Source: a virus. Taken from it: a stretch of DNA of 63,814 nucleotides. Positions 28,818 to 36,661 of the stretch are shown here, piece by piece. A program made the translations under genes and the position numbers. The notes beneath the pieces are model-generated. The model saw nothing but the letters and a program-made list of their open reading frames with translations, had not been told where the DNA came from and searched no databases. Every line of letters begins with the position of its first letter. Position 1 is the stretch's first letter. The stretch lies in IMG/VR virus record IMGVR_UViG_3300025449_000447, positions 1 through 63,814 of that record. One strand, given 5' to 3'.

Positions 28818-29398
28818 TGTCAGCATTTGAATGTTATAAAGAATATCTTGCTCTGAAGAACCACTTCACCAAGCCAAGTTATGATTACTTCAAATATGCA
28901 GGTAAAAGCAGAGTTTCTTTTGACTCTTTTGAGAAGAGAAAAGATAAACTATACTTTATGAAGGTCGCCAAACACACTGACCCAGTAAACTATATTTTGT
29001 CTAATCTCCTTGTGAACGAGAAAACTTGGATAAAAGAAATTGCATATTCTTCAACAGCCGAACAGATCTATCAGGATTGGCTGAAGCGTAAAGAATCACT
29101 TACCTACAATTTTACAAACGAACTATCTAAATTAGATGAGGATTTCAATTCTAATTTTAAGATAAAAGACAACAGTCACCCACTGTTGCTGAAACTTTAT
29201 CTTCGTAATGAAGTTTCTCTTGAGACCCTGATCATACTGGCAGATATGGTTCAGTGTATGGTATACTGGAATAAGAAGATGGAATATGATCCGTCTTGGG
29301 CAAGCATCTCAACTAAGATTATCAAGTATAGACCATTCTTAAACTACGACAGAGAAAAGTTTAAGAAGATAGTACTTGACAAATTTAGCGATGTTTAG
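28814..29398 (+). CDS. 59: gp59-like replicative helicase loader
   Basis: 194 residues; T4 gp59 is 217. The N-terminus FECYKEYLALKNHFTKPSYD followed by YFKYAGKSRVSFDSFEKRKDK is characteristic of T4-like gp59. The all-helical remainder fits. gp59 loads gp41 helicase onto gp32-coated forked DNA, consistent with gene 32 directly downstream. The gp32 promoter lies in its last codons. Confidence 0.85.
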   Translation: MMSAFECYKEYLALKNHFTKPSYDYFKYAGKSRVSFDSFEKRKDKLYFMKVAKHTDPVNYILSNLLVNEKTWIKEIAYSSTAEQIYQDWLKRKESLTYNFTNELSKLDEDFNSNFKIKDNSHPLLLKLYLRNEVSLETLIILADMVQCMVYWNKKMEYDPSWASISTKIIKYRPFLNYDREKFKKIVLDKFSDV

Positions 29399-29404
29399 TA
29401 TACT
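29376..29404 (+). promoter_or_regulatory. Promoter of gene 32
   Basis: TTGACA (29376-29381), 17-base spacer, TATACT (29399-29404), preceded by AGATAGTAC similar to the early set. It lies at the end of gene 59 and gives a leader of roughly 70 bases. Confidence 0.75.
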
Positions 29405-29412
29405 AAATAAAC

Positions 29413-29479
29413 TTGAGCGTTATACTGCTCAATTAAACAATACTGTCAATACGATTAATACTAACAATACGGAGAATAC
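29413..29479 (+). promoter_or_regulatory. Gene 32 leader: hairpin plus five 9-nt repeats (candidate autogenous operator)
   Basis: TTGAGC (29413-29418) and GCTCAA (29427-29432) form a 6-bp hairpin. Then AATAC occurs at 29439, 29448, 29457, 29466 and 29475, exactly every 9 bases up to the start codon at 29482; the GGAG ribosome binding site lies between repeats 4 and 5. T4 gp32 represses its own mRNA through a structured nucleation site plus an unstructured A+U-rich stretch, so this is a likely equivalent. Confidence 0.65.
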
Positions 29480-29481
29480 AA

Positions 29482-30417
29482 ATGGTAGATTTTTCACAAC
29501 TTAAACGTAATTCTGGTAAGTCTTCACTCGAACAACTTACCTCAGAGCTCTCTAAGCTCAGTGGCGGTCAGCAAGGCGATAAGAAGTCTGATGATCGTTT
29601 TTGGTATCCTAACGTAGATAAGGCTGGCAATGGCTATGCTGTTATCCGTTTCCTTCCCGCTCCCCCAAATGAAGATGTGCCTTTTATCCGTATGTTTGAA
29701 CACGGATTCAAGGGACCAACAGGTTCTTGGTATATTGAGAACTCACTGACTACTATCGGCAAGACCGATCCTGTCAGCGAATATAACACTCAGCTCTGGA
29801 ACTCTGGTCTTGAGTCTGATAAGAAGATTGCTCGCGATCAAAAGCGTAAGGTCAGCTTTATCAGTAATGTCTATGTTATTACTGACCAGCAAAATCCTGA
29901 GAACGAGGGTAAGGTATTCTTGTTCCGTTATGGCAAGAAGATCTTTGATAAGCTCAATGATGCTATGAACCCAGCGTTTCCTGACGTTGAAGCATTTAAC
30001 CCATTCGATTTGTGGGCTGGTGCTAACTTCAAGCTGAAGATCCGTAACGTTGATGGTTACCGTAACTATGACCGTTCAGAGTTCTCAACTACAGCGCCTC
30101 TTGGTGATGACGAGATGATGGAAGCAATCTGGAAGAAAGAACATTCTCTTCAGGGATTCCTTGCTCCTTCTAACTTCAAGTCTTATGATGAATTGAAGGC
30201 GAAGCTGAACCGTGTCCTTGGTCTCGATGGCTCTCCAGCATCCGCTCGCGCGAGTGCAGCTGAGACTTATCTTTCAGCGGAGGATGATGCCCCTTGGAAA
30301 CAAGAGGCTGCAGCGCCTGCTATTAAGTCTGCACCTGCGGCAGCTCCTAAGTTCTCAGACGATGATGACGATGATGATGGTCTGGAGTTCTTTAATAAAC
30401 TAGCCAACAAAGGCTAA
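29482..30417 (+). CDS. 32: gp32 single-stranded DNA-binding protein
   Basis: 311 residues (T4 gp32: 301). N-terminal basic/LAST-like region, OB-fold core beginning DRFWYPNVDKAGNGYAVIRF, and an acidic C-terminus (DDDDDDDGLEFFNKLANKG) that recruits replication partners. The Cys/His zinc cluster of T4 gp32 is missing, as in cyanophage versions. Coats ssDNA in replication, recombination and repair. It ends 6 bases before a strong terminator. Confidence 0.93.
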   Translation: MVDFSQLKRNSGKSSLEQLTSELSKLSGGQQGDKKSDDRFWYPNVDKAGNGYAVIRFLPAPPNEDVPFIRMFEHGFKGPTGSWYIENSLTTIGKTDPVSEYNTQLWNSGLESDKKIARDQKRKVSFISNVYVITDQQNPENEGKVFLFRYGKKIFDKLNDAMNPAFPDVEAFNPFDLWAGANFKLKIRNVDGYRNYDRSEFSTTAPLGDDEMMEAIWKKEHSLQGFLAPSNFKSYDELKAKLNRVLGLDGSPASARASAAETYLSAEDDAPWKQEAAAPAIKSAPAAAPKFSDDDDDDDGLEFFNKLANKG

Positions 30418-30423
30418 AGAATT

Positions 30424-30449
30424 GGGGAGCATTTAGCTCCCCTTTTTTT
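30424..30449. terminator. Terminator after gene 32 (convergent genes)
   Basis: GGGGAGC, loop ATTTA, GCTCCCC, then seven T on the plus strand. It sits between gene 32 and the convergent 998-residue gene, whose stop codon touches its T-run. The minus-strand side lacks a T-run of comparable length. Confidence 0.9.
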
Positions 30450-33444
30450 ATGCTGCCATTCCGAACAGATCTTTGAGACGTTTCGCTGCATCAGCAGGTT
30501 CAACCATACCAACATTATCTTTATCAAATCTAGCATTACCTTCTTTACCAGATGCCGGAGCCTGACCACCACTGTTAGATGGAGCTTCAGCAGCAATATT
30601 TTTATCAGCCGATCTCTGACTTGCTATGTCGTTAGAAGATGCTTTGGCTAAATCGGCACCAGTAGACGGAGCTGCAGGAGTCGGAGTACCACCACCGCCA
30701 CCACTGGCCGCTTCGCTTCTCATTCCGCTGCCACCACCCTTGGCTGGTTTTGCACCACTACCACTATCTTCCTTCTTGGCTTGTGGTGGAGTAGCTGTAT
30801 CTGGACCTCCTGAGCCGACTGGGTCTTTACTCTTATCTTCTTTCTTTCCGCCCTGATCACCACCGCCACCACCACTGGCTGCAGTACCCTCAACTTCACC
30901 AGCAGCTATGGATCCATTTCTTGGGATATCAAATGTTCCCTGTTCGCCTTTCGCAGCAGAAAAATGCATAGGATCTTTGACGGATTTCCAATTCATACCC
31001 CAACCAAGACCCCACTTAGCAGCAAGCGCACCAGTCTCTGCTGGTAGATCTGTCTTTGTTGACTTGTTTGGATTTGATCCAGGATTGATATCGATAGCAG
31101 CACCAGATGCGTGGTAACTCTTTACGCTTGGGTTGTTTACGTTTGCACGATCAGCATAACCACCTATGCTACTAATCTTATAACCCGTGGCCTCAAGATC
31201 ACTAATGAATCCTTGGAAGTTCTTAGCATAAGCACCAGCAACCTGTACCGACTTGCCGCTAGCAGTTTTTACGTTTACAAGATTTGGTTTTGATACAGGA
31301 CCACCAACACCCTTACTTGCTCCACCTATTGCTGCAGGACCACCAGCAGCACCACCAGATCCTTGACCGCCACCAGCTCCAGATGGCATCGATACTGAAG
31401 GGCTACCAGAAGGGCCAGCACCAGTAGCAGCAGTAGCAGATTTTGCTACTGATTCTTTAACTGCATCAGCTCTCTGCATAACAACTGCAGCGCCAGAACC
31501 ACCACCTCCGCCAGAAGGTTTGCCAGCTCCTACAGGACTGGGTGGGCCCATCTCTTGTGCTTTTGATACATCTGCACTCTTGGCTGCTCCAGCAGCAGGA
31601 GCTTGTGTAGTTGGTGTTGAAGTGAATATGATCTTATCTGCTTTAAGGATAATTGTATCAGCTTCAAATGTTAGTTCTTTTTGTCTCTTTTGTTTTTCAG
31701 CATCAGCGTCATCTTCTTGTTTTCTTTCAACAGCAGCCTGACGTTCTGCCATGATAGCAGAAGAAATATCGGGCATATTATCGTTGGAAGAAACAATTTG
31801 TGGTGTGTTTTGTTTTGTGGCAACAATTGGTGCTTCAGATTTTACTGGTCCTGCAGCTTCTGGTTCTGGTTTAATGTCGCCTTTGTCTTCAAGATTATTT
31901 CTACCAGCCTGTTGTTGATCTTCTGGTAATTCTTTATCTTCTTCATCTTTTTGCGATGAGAATTCTTTCCACCAATTATATACTTCATATGCTAGCGCCA
32001 AAGAACCTAAAACATTTATAGCAGTCCACACCCATCCTGGGCCTGGTAATGCTAGACCAGCGAGAGCACTACCTGCTCTGACCATAAATCTTCTAAACAC
32101 AGATGGTGCAGTCTTTTCTAAGAATGTTAAGAATTTAGACCATTTGCTTACGCCTTGTGTCGCTGCATTACTTGCAGCTCCAGCAACTTTGGTTGCTACA
32201 GCACCAGCACCTTCGGCGACAGCTCCCGCAGCTTTTGTTGCTATTGAGCCAGCTCCTTCTACTACTGCACCTGCAGCTTTAGAAGCGCCACTTAATACTC
32301 CTTTACCAGCGCTCATTAGACCGCTACCAGCAGAGCCTGCGATATCCATAGCGCCACCAGCAAGTTTACTTAATAATCCTGGACCTTCTTCTTTCTTGGC
32401 TTGTGGCTGCTGTTGTGGTTTTGTTGATGTAAGATGATCAGCTATATCTTTTAGATACCCATTTGCTGTATCTATCTTATCACCATTACGGCTTATCGCC
32501 TCTTCTATTTTTTCCATAGAAAGGCTCTGGCTTACGCCACTCTTAGAAACAGCCTCTCCGTCTTGTTTTTCGGATGAACGAATCTTTTCGCCGTTCTGTC
32601 CAAGACCTAATTTCTCAGCTTCTTTTCTAGAGATAAATTGACCGCCACCAACACCCTTGTGCGTATCGGCCCACATACCAGCTTTTTCTCTGAACTCATA
32701 TCTCTCTCTTTCAGGGACGATTGGTTCGGTAACAGCTGGTTTTGCATCAGGTTTTTTATCTTGGTTAGATTTTAACATATCTCTGAGCAGCTGATTCGTC
32801 ATCATCTGCTGTTCGACTATCGCCTTAGAAAAAGACTCAGTCGATTCAGACATACCACCGCCTGATTTGTTTTCGGCTTTTGGTTTATTTTCTTCTCTTT
32901 TTTGAACTAATCCTTTTAGGCCAGGAAATGCTTTTACGAATAGATCATCACCAATATCTTTGACTGCACCACCAATAGATTTAGTTATAGATTTTGTTAG
33001 TTCTTTTAATTCTCTAACGACTTCAGGTTCTTCTGTACCAAAACCATCTCTCTTTTTTACATCCTGTTTAGACGCAACTTTTAGTTCTTTTACTAGACCC
33101 TTTACTTCTTCAAAGAATGGGCGAGTCGGACCATAGCTTACACCATAGTCAGCATTCTGTTTCATTTCTTTGGTTTCAGTTTTTGATGTAGTTGTCTGTT
33201 TTTGTAACTTGACCTGCTCTTTTGTAAGGCTGATCAGTTCTTTTAGAGCATCATTAGTCTTTTTTTGCTCTTTCTTGAGCTCAGAAACTTCTTTTGTGGT
33301 CTTTACAGATTCTTTAGCAACTTCTTTCGCGGAATCTTTATTCTGTTTAGATATGTCAAGCTGTTCCTGCGCAGTTCTTGCTATATCAGGATTATTAGTC
33401 TGCTGTAAGAGTCTCTTTAGATCGTCGTCTGTAAAATTAGCCAT
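30448..33444 (-). CDS. Large virion protein with M15 metallopeptidase domain; candidate tape measure
   Basis: 998 residues. Regions in order: charged coiled-coil N-terminus (1-210); Ala/Gly repeats (370-450); a hydrophobic segment (LAGLALPGPGWVWTAINVLG, about 470-500); Ala/Gly/Pro/Ser low complexity; then an M15-type domain with SYHASGAAIDIN (His778, Asp785) and DPMHFSA (His827) as zinc ligands; then a low-complexity tail. M15 enzymes cut peptidoglycan peptides. Being downstream of the gp26/gp51 frameshift pair and having membrane and muralytic segments, it may be the gp29 equivalent (inference). Long phage low-complexity proteins of other roles are the alternative. Confidence 0.6.
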   Translation of the reverse strand: MANFTDDDLKRLLQQTNNPDIARTAQEQLDISKQNKDSAKEVAKESVKTTKEVSELKKEQKKTNDALKELISLTKEQVKLQKQTTTSKTETKEMKQNADYGVSYGPTRPFFEEVKGLVKELKVASKQDVKKRDGFGTEEPEVVRELKELTKSITKSIGGAVKDIGDDLFVKAFPGLKGLVQKREENKPKAENKSGGGMSESTESFSKAIVEQQMMTNQLLRDMLKSNQDKKPDAKPAVTEPIVPERERYEFREKAGMWADTHKGVGGGQFISRKEAEKLGLGQNGEKIRSSEKQDGEAVSKSGVSQSLSMEKIEEAISRNGDKIDTANGYLKDIADHLTSTKPQQQPQAKKEEGPGLLSKLAGGAMDIAGSAGSGLMSAGKGVLSGASKAAGAVVEGAGSIATKAAGAVAEGAGAVATKVAGAASNAATQGVSKWSKFLTFLEKTAPSVFRRFMVRAGSALAGLALPGPGWVWTAINVLGSLALAYEVYNWWKEFSSQKDEEDKELPEDQQQAGRNNLEDKGDIKPEPEAAGPVKSEAPIVATKQNTPQIVSSNDNMPDISSAIMAERQAAVERKQEDDADAEKQKRQKELTFEADTIILKADKIIFTSTPTTQAPAAGAAKSADVSKAQEMGPPSPVGAGKPSGGGGGSGAAVVMQRADAVKESVAKSATAATGAGPSGSPSVSMPSGAGGGQGSGGAAGGPAAIGGASKGVGGPVSKPNLVNVKTASGKSVQVAGAYAKNFQGFISDLEATGYKISSIGGYADRANVNNPSVKSYHASGAAIDINPGSNPNKSTKTDLPAETGALAAKWGLGWGMNWKSVKDPMHFSAAKGEQGTFDIPRNGSIAAGEVEGTAASGGGGGDQGGKKEDKSKDPVGSGGPDTATPPQAKKEDSGSGAKPAKGGGSGMRSEAASGGGGGTPTPAAPSTGADLAKASSNDIASQRSADKNIAAEAPSNSGGQAPASGKEGNARFDKDNVGMVEPADAAKRLKDLFGMAA

Positions 33445-33935
33445 TAGTTACCTATCTTTGCCAACTTTTCTTGTCCACGAGTATAAGCAGCAACACCAAG
33501 GATAGCACCGAAAGCGATATGAATCATACCACCATTAGACAGAGATAGACTCTGCCATGCGGTATAACCTACCTGGACGCCTGATCCTTTGTAGAGAATA
33601 GGTAGGAACATAGATATGACTGGGAATCCGATAAAGTCCATAAAACAGATACCCATATAGAGCCAACCCATTGCTGGACGCCAGTATGCCTTTACCCAGT
33701 GTTCTTCTTGTTTATCTAGCTGACTGTCTACTATCTTTTCATCAATAGCGGTCTGAGCCAAGCCAACAGAAGCTGTTGCTTGGGCTTGTGCTGTTTGCTG
33801 TTGCATTTGCACAGTTTGCTGAGCCATCGTTGAAGATGCTTGATTATTGTTATTGTTCACATCAATCACAGTAACAGCAGGAGCAGGAGCTGCCACTGGC
33901 GCATCATCATCAGCTGGTTTCGCAAATTTAGCCAT
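33444..33935 (-). CDS. Holin-like membrane protein
   Basis: 163 residues. A polar Ala/Gln-rich N-terminus of about 75 residues (with an Asn run) is followed by hydrophobic segments WRPAMGWLYMGICFMDFIGF, SMFLPILY and MIHIAFGAILGVAAYTRGQE. This resembles the 3-transmembrane holin type seen in gene-transfer agents (GTA_holin_3TM). The start overlaps the gp51-like frame. Its position between the tail chaperones and the peptidase protein leaves a virion role possible. Confidence 0.5.
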   Translation of the reverse strand: MAKFAKPADDDAPVAAPAPAVTVIDVNNNNNQASSTMAQQTVQMQQQTAQAQATASVGLAQTAIDEKIVDSQLDKQEEHWVKAYWRPAMGWLYMGICFMDFIGFPVISMFLPILYKGSGVQVGYTAWQSLSLSNGGMIHIAFGAILGVAAYTRGQEKLAKIGN

Positions 33936-34062
33936 TTCTTTGTTTCTCTTCCATTTCCGCTAGGTGATTCATTATCATCTGAACATAAATATCTCTCTCA
34001 AAAGGTATCAGATTTTCTAATTCTGTTATTGAATATTTATGATGCTGGATCATAGAAAACAT
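33928..34062 (-). CDS. 51: gp51-like extension, probably made as a -1 frameshift fusion with gp26
   Basis: 44 residues from the first ATG, containing HKYSITELENLIPFERDIYV, typical of the small gp51-like proteins after gp26 in T4-like phages. There is no ribosome binding site before the ATG. The frame is open upstream to the slippery T7 in the end of the gp26 gene, adding 15 residues (YLALNHTSLENYYLT). It is therefore probably the T part of a G/GT-type tail assembly chaperone. Confidence 0.65.
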   Translation of the reverse strand: MFSMIQHHKYSITELENLIPFERDIYVQMIMNHLAEMEEKQRNG

Positions 34063-34094
34063 TGTCAAATAGTAATTTTCTAATGAAGTATGAT

Positions 34095-34802
34095 TCAGCG
34101 CAAGGTAAAAAAATCAGATAAGGTTTTCATCTCAATCTGTCGATCGTTACCATTGCTGTTCTTGTAGTTGATCGCATAATAAAGAGTAGGTTGATTTGCC
34201 ATGAAAGAACGAACTTTTTCAAAGGTCTTAACATCCAAATTCTCAAGGAATTCTTCAATTTCTTTTACGTCATAACTTGATGCTGGATATACGTTATTCT
34301 CGTCATAAAACTTATCTATACAGCGAATTACAAGCTGGAAAAATGTCTCATTTCCTGATTCAAAAAACTTCTTATCGCTAAAGATAGAAGCCTCAGGAAA
34401 CTTCATAACGAATCCGCTATCATCAGATAATTTGATTGTGCTTTCAATCTTTTCTGGAAATTTTACATCTATCGTATTCAGATCTACTTCAAAGTCATAG
34501 AGCTGATTATCTTCATAATCTCTGTATGATACTTCAACGATGTTGTTTACAGATTGTGCGCGTATGCGTATGAATAGATATTCAAGGTCAAAAATAGCAA
34601 GTTTATCAACATCAATCTCATCAATTGCGCAGTTGTTAACGATCTGTTTAACGGCCATCATTACATCAGTCTCGTCATCAGATTCTCTAGCCATCAATAG
34701 AATCTTTTCTTCTTTTACAAGAAAAGGTCTAAATCTAACTTCTTTTTTTGTTGATGGTACTGTTAGTTTAAAAACAGGATGATTAATCTTAGGTAGTGGC
34801 AT
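34095..34802 (-). CDS. 26: gp26-like baseplate hub / tail assembly chaperone
   Basis: 235 residues (T4 gp26: 208). LPKINHPVFKLTVPSTKKEV and FRPFLVKEEKILLMARES mark the T4 baseplate hub gp26 family, and the C-terminal DVKEIEEFLENLDVKTFEKV is also typical. The gene ends ...DFFTLR, with the DFF codons on a T7 run that allows -1 slippage into the gp51 frame. It would be made in excess over the fusion, as lambda G is over GT. Confidence 0.82.
   Translation of the reverse strand: MPLPKINHPVFKLTVPSTKKEVRFRPFLVKEEKILLMARESDDETDVMMAVKQIVNNCAIDEIDVDKLAIFDLEYLFIRIRAQSVNNIVEVSYRDYEDNQLYDFEVDLNTIDVKFPEKIESTIKLSDDSGFVMKFPEASIFSDKKFFESGNETFFQLVIRCIDKFYDENNVYPASSYDVKEIEEFLENLDVKTFEKVRSFMANQPTLYYAINYKNSNGNDRQIEMKTLSDFFTLR
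34107..34113 (-). promoter_or_regulatory. Slippery heptamer T TTT TTT for -1 frameshifting
   Basis: On the minus strand the zero frame reads GAT TTT TTT ACC TTG CGC TGA. A -1 slip on the seven T gives TAC CTT GCG CTG and continues without stop through the gp51-like frame to 33928. Only four codons separate the slip site from the zero-frame stop. Confidence 0.7.
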
Positions 34803-34817
34803 AATATAACTCCATTA

Positions 34818-35576
34818 TTAAAGAGGTGAATTAAAATCAGTTTTTATTACGTTATTGTTTTTCGGTGTTGAGATAGAAGACCCAGGAATTAGATTCGTTA
34901 GAACTTTTAAAGGATTTGTAGCATTTGATGTATCTGAACCCTGTTGGACGTCTGGAGCTTTTGATTCTACAGCAATCATCTGCCAATCTCTGAACGAGAA
35001 CGATACAGTTACTTTCATTAATTCGTTGTTTTGGTTCCAGCTAAGAGGTACTTCGTTTAATGATTCTGGAAAAGCTCTTAGCATAACAATTTCTTTTATC
35101 TGATTTCCGGTATTATCAAAAACATACACATGAATATCGGTCGTATAGTTATCTTTGTATTCAGTCTGATATGAAGCATTACGACTAATGATTGGTCGAC
35201 CAGCTACGATCGCTCCACTAGCTCCAGCAAACTCAAATATGCTGTTAATCCATGTGTAAAAATATTTGTAAATCGCACCTCTTCTATCAGCGATAAAACT
35301 TATGCTGTTTGACGTAAACGAGGCGTTATATGGCATTTTTTGGACTGGGCCAATACCATATCTGTTAACATCGCCCATCAACAGTGCGATTCCTGGAATT
35401 TTTATAGAATCAGCTCTTACTTGAATCATTTTCTCTATATCAGCGACTGGTTTCCCGTCTATGCTATAGTTTTGAAGGATGTTAGGAGTCGTAAAACCAA
35501 CAAGATATTTGTTAGTCTGTAAATAACCTGATTTACCTATTTCTGAAGAGAATGATGCGATATTAAAACCAGCCAT
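34818..35576 (-). CDS. 54: gp54-like baseplate tail-tube initiator
   Basis: 252 residues (T4 gp54: 320). It starts MAGFNIASFSSEIGKSGYLQ, and the body has the tail-tube-fold pattern (SISFIADRRGAIYKYFYTWI and FPESLNEVPLSWNQNNELMK). gp54 with gp48 nucleates the tube on the baseplate. Its position between gp26 and the gp2-like gene and the nearby gp48 support the call. A gp19-type tube protein is a weaker alternative. Confidence 0.7.
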   Translation of the reverse strand: MAGFNIASFSSEIGKSGYLQTNKYLVGFTTPNILQNYSIDGKPVADIEKMIQVRADSIKIPGIALLMGDVNRYGIGPVQKMPYNASFTSNSISFIADRRGAIYKYFYTWINSIFEFAGASGAIVAGRPIISRNASYQTEYKDNYTTDIHVYVFDNTGNQIKEIVMLRAFPESLNEVPLSWNQNNELMKVTVSFSFRDWQMIAVESKAPDVQQGSDTSNATNPLKVLTNLIPGSSISTPKNNNVIKTDFNSPL

Positions 35577-35578
35577 TA

Positions 35579-36175
35579 TTATAGTTTCCTTACTGAGTCG
35601 CTAAACACAGTCTCTTTTCTGGCTTTCTTAAATCTTTCGGTCGGAAGCATTAGAGCTGTATCCCAATATTTAGGCTCAACATTTAAAAATTGACCCTGAA
35701 CATGGCTCCAGAGATATCTCTTAAAGCAAGGAGCAAAATAACTAGTCGCAGGTAGTCTTTTTAGCGTCTGATATGATATTTTTAGCTTCGTATTTTCGTC
35801 ATACTTGTCGTCACTGGCTATCCCATAGAGAGCATCCATCAGTTTTGCTCTATAATATCTAGGAAGATAGTGTAAATTTATCCCTGTGAACCCGTTTGGG
35901 GCAAAATCGACTACAAATATGAGAGGAAAAGTGTCATAATAAGGCAAGACGTCTTTCATTTTTGGATCATAGAAAAACATAAACATCTGACCGATATTTT
36001 TGATAGTAAGCGATGGTAAAACGTTCTTTTTATCGTTCATTAGCTTCGGAGCAGACACGGAACCAACGCTTTGGGCTGCTTCTCTAAACCATTCGCGAGC
36101 TGTGCTAGTCTGATTCGGTGTGATGTTGGCTTTATCACCCTTTTTAGCTATAGTCTGAAATATATACGCTGTCAA
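35579..36175 (-). CDS. T4-like structural/packaging protein, probably gp2-like DNA end protector
   Basis: 198 residues from TTG 36175; an ATG at 36220 would add 15 residues inside gp4. GGAA lies 8 bases before the TTG, which overlaps the gp4 stop. TAREWFREAAQ, MFMFFYDPKMKDVLPYYDTF, GINLHYLPRYYRAKLMDAL and SHVQGQFLNVEPKYWDTALM match a T4-like family that, from memory, is annotated as DNA end protector gp2 in cyanophages. Its place beside gp4 fits; the name is less certain than the family. Confidence 0.62.
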   Translation of the reverse strand: MTAYIFQTIAKKGDKANITPNQTSTAREWFREAAQSVGSVSAPKLMNDKKNVLPSLTIKNIGQMFMFFYDPKMKDVLPYYDTFPLIFVVDFAPNGFTGINLHYLPRYYRAKLMDALYGIASDDKYDENTKLKISYQTLKRLPATSYFAPCFKRYLWSHVQGQFLNVEPKYWDTALMLPTERFKKARKETVFSDSVRKL

Positions 36176-36612
36176 AAGTTTATTCCTAACTCTTTTTCCG
36201 TAAAAATAACGAATTTCCAATTACGATCTTTACAGAAAGACTCGGCGGCGGCCCACTTAGCACTATTTATTCCATATGTGAAAACTTCATTGATGTATCT
36301 TCTATTTGGCTTGTTTTCGGGCTTTGGCGCGACGGTCTGCGCAGCTGGTTTTACTTCTATTACCATCGTCTCAAATGTTCCGTCTGGTTTTTTCTTTTTT
36401 ACCCAAAAATCAGGAAAATAACGATGCATTCTCCCGTCTACAGGCGAGCGATACGGTATACAAAACTCTTCGGAAGACCACTGCACTATCTCTGGATGAT
36501 CATCAAGATTAGACATCAATTTTAACTCCCATCGAGAGCGATAAATAATATTGGTGGGATTTCCCTTATATTTTGCTGGGTTCTTTGGTTTAAAGTATCC
36601 TTTGTAAGCCAT
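36172..36612 (-). CDS. 4: gp4 head completion protein
   Basis: 146 residues (T4 gp4: 150). KPKNPAKYKGNPTNIIYRS, WELKLMSNLDDHPEIVQWSS, RYFPDFWVKKK and VIEVKPAAQT follow T4 gp4 closely, including the D...E-x-K pattern of its TnsA-like nuclease fold. It completes the DNA-filled head before tail joining. The ATG at 36612 is used, and a TATAAATA late promoter lies about 32 bases upstream. It is the first gene of the minus-strand late block. Confidence 0.9.
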   Translation of the reverse strand: MAYKGYFKPKNPAKYKGNPTNIIYRSRWELKLMSNLDDHPEIVQWSSEEFCIPYRSPVDGRMHRYFPDFWVKKKKPDGTFETMVIEVKPAAQTVAPKPENKPNRRYINEVFTYGINSAKWAAAESFCKDRNWKFVIFTEKELGINF

Positions 36613-36625
36613 TTCTAACCTTAGC

Positions 36626-36633
36626 AATAAATA
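36626..36633 (+). promoter_or_regulatory. Late promoter for the plus-strand baseplate block
   Basis: AATAAATA, 29 bases before the gp48 start, divergent from the minus-strand TATAAATA 10 bases further on. Confidence 0.55.
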
Positions 36634-36643
36634 ATAAAAAGAA

Positions 36644-36651
36644 TATTTATA
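36644..36651 (-). promoter_or_regulatory. Late promoter for the minus-strand gp4-to-peptidase block
   Basis: Exact TATAAATA on the minus strand in the 49-base gap between gp4 and gp48. Confidence 0.7.
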
Positions 36652-36661
36652 GGAAACATAT

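Noticed and set aside
30626-33505. Several plus-strand frames of 60-111 codons
   Set aside because: They are antisense to the 998-residue gene, and their Ala/Pro/Ser or Cys/Phe/Ser composition is that expected opposite Ala/Gly/Lys-rich coding sequence.
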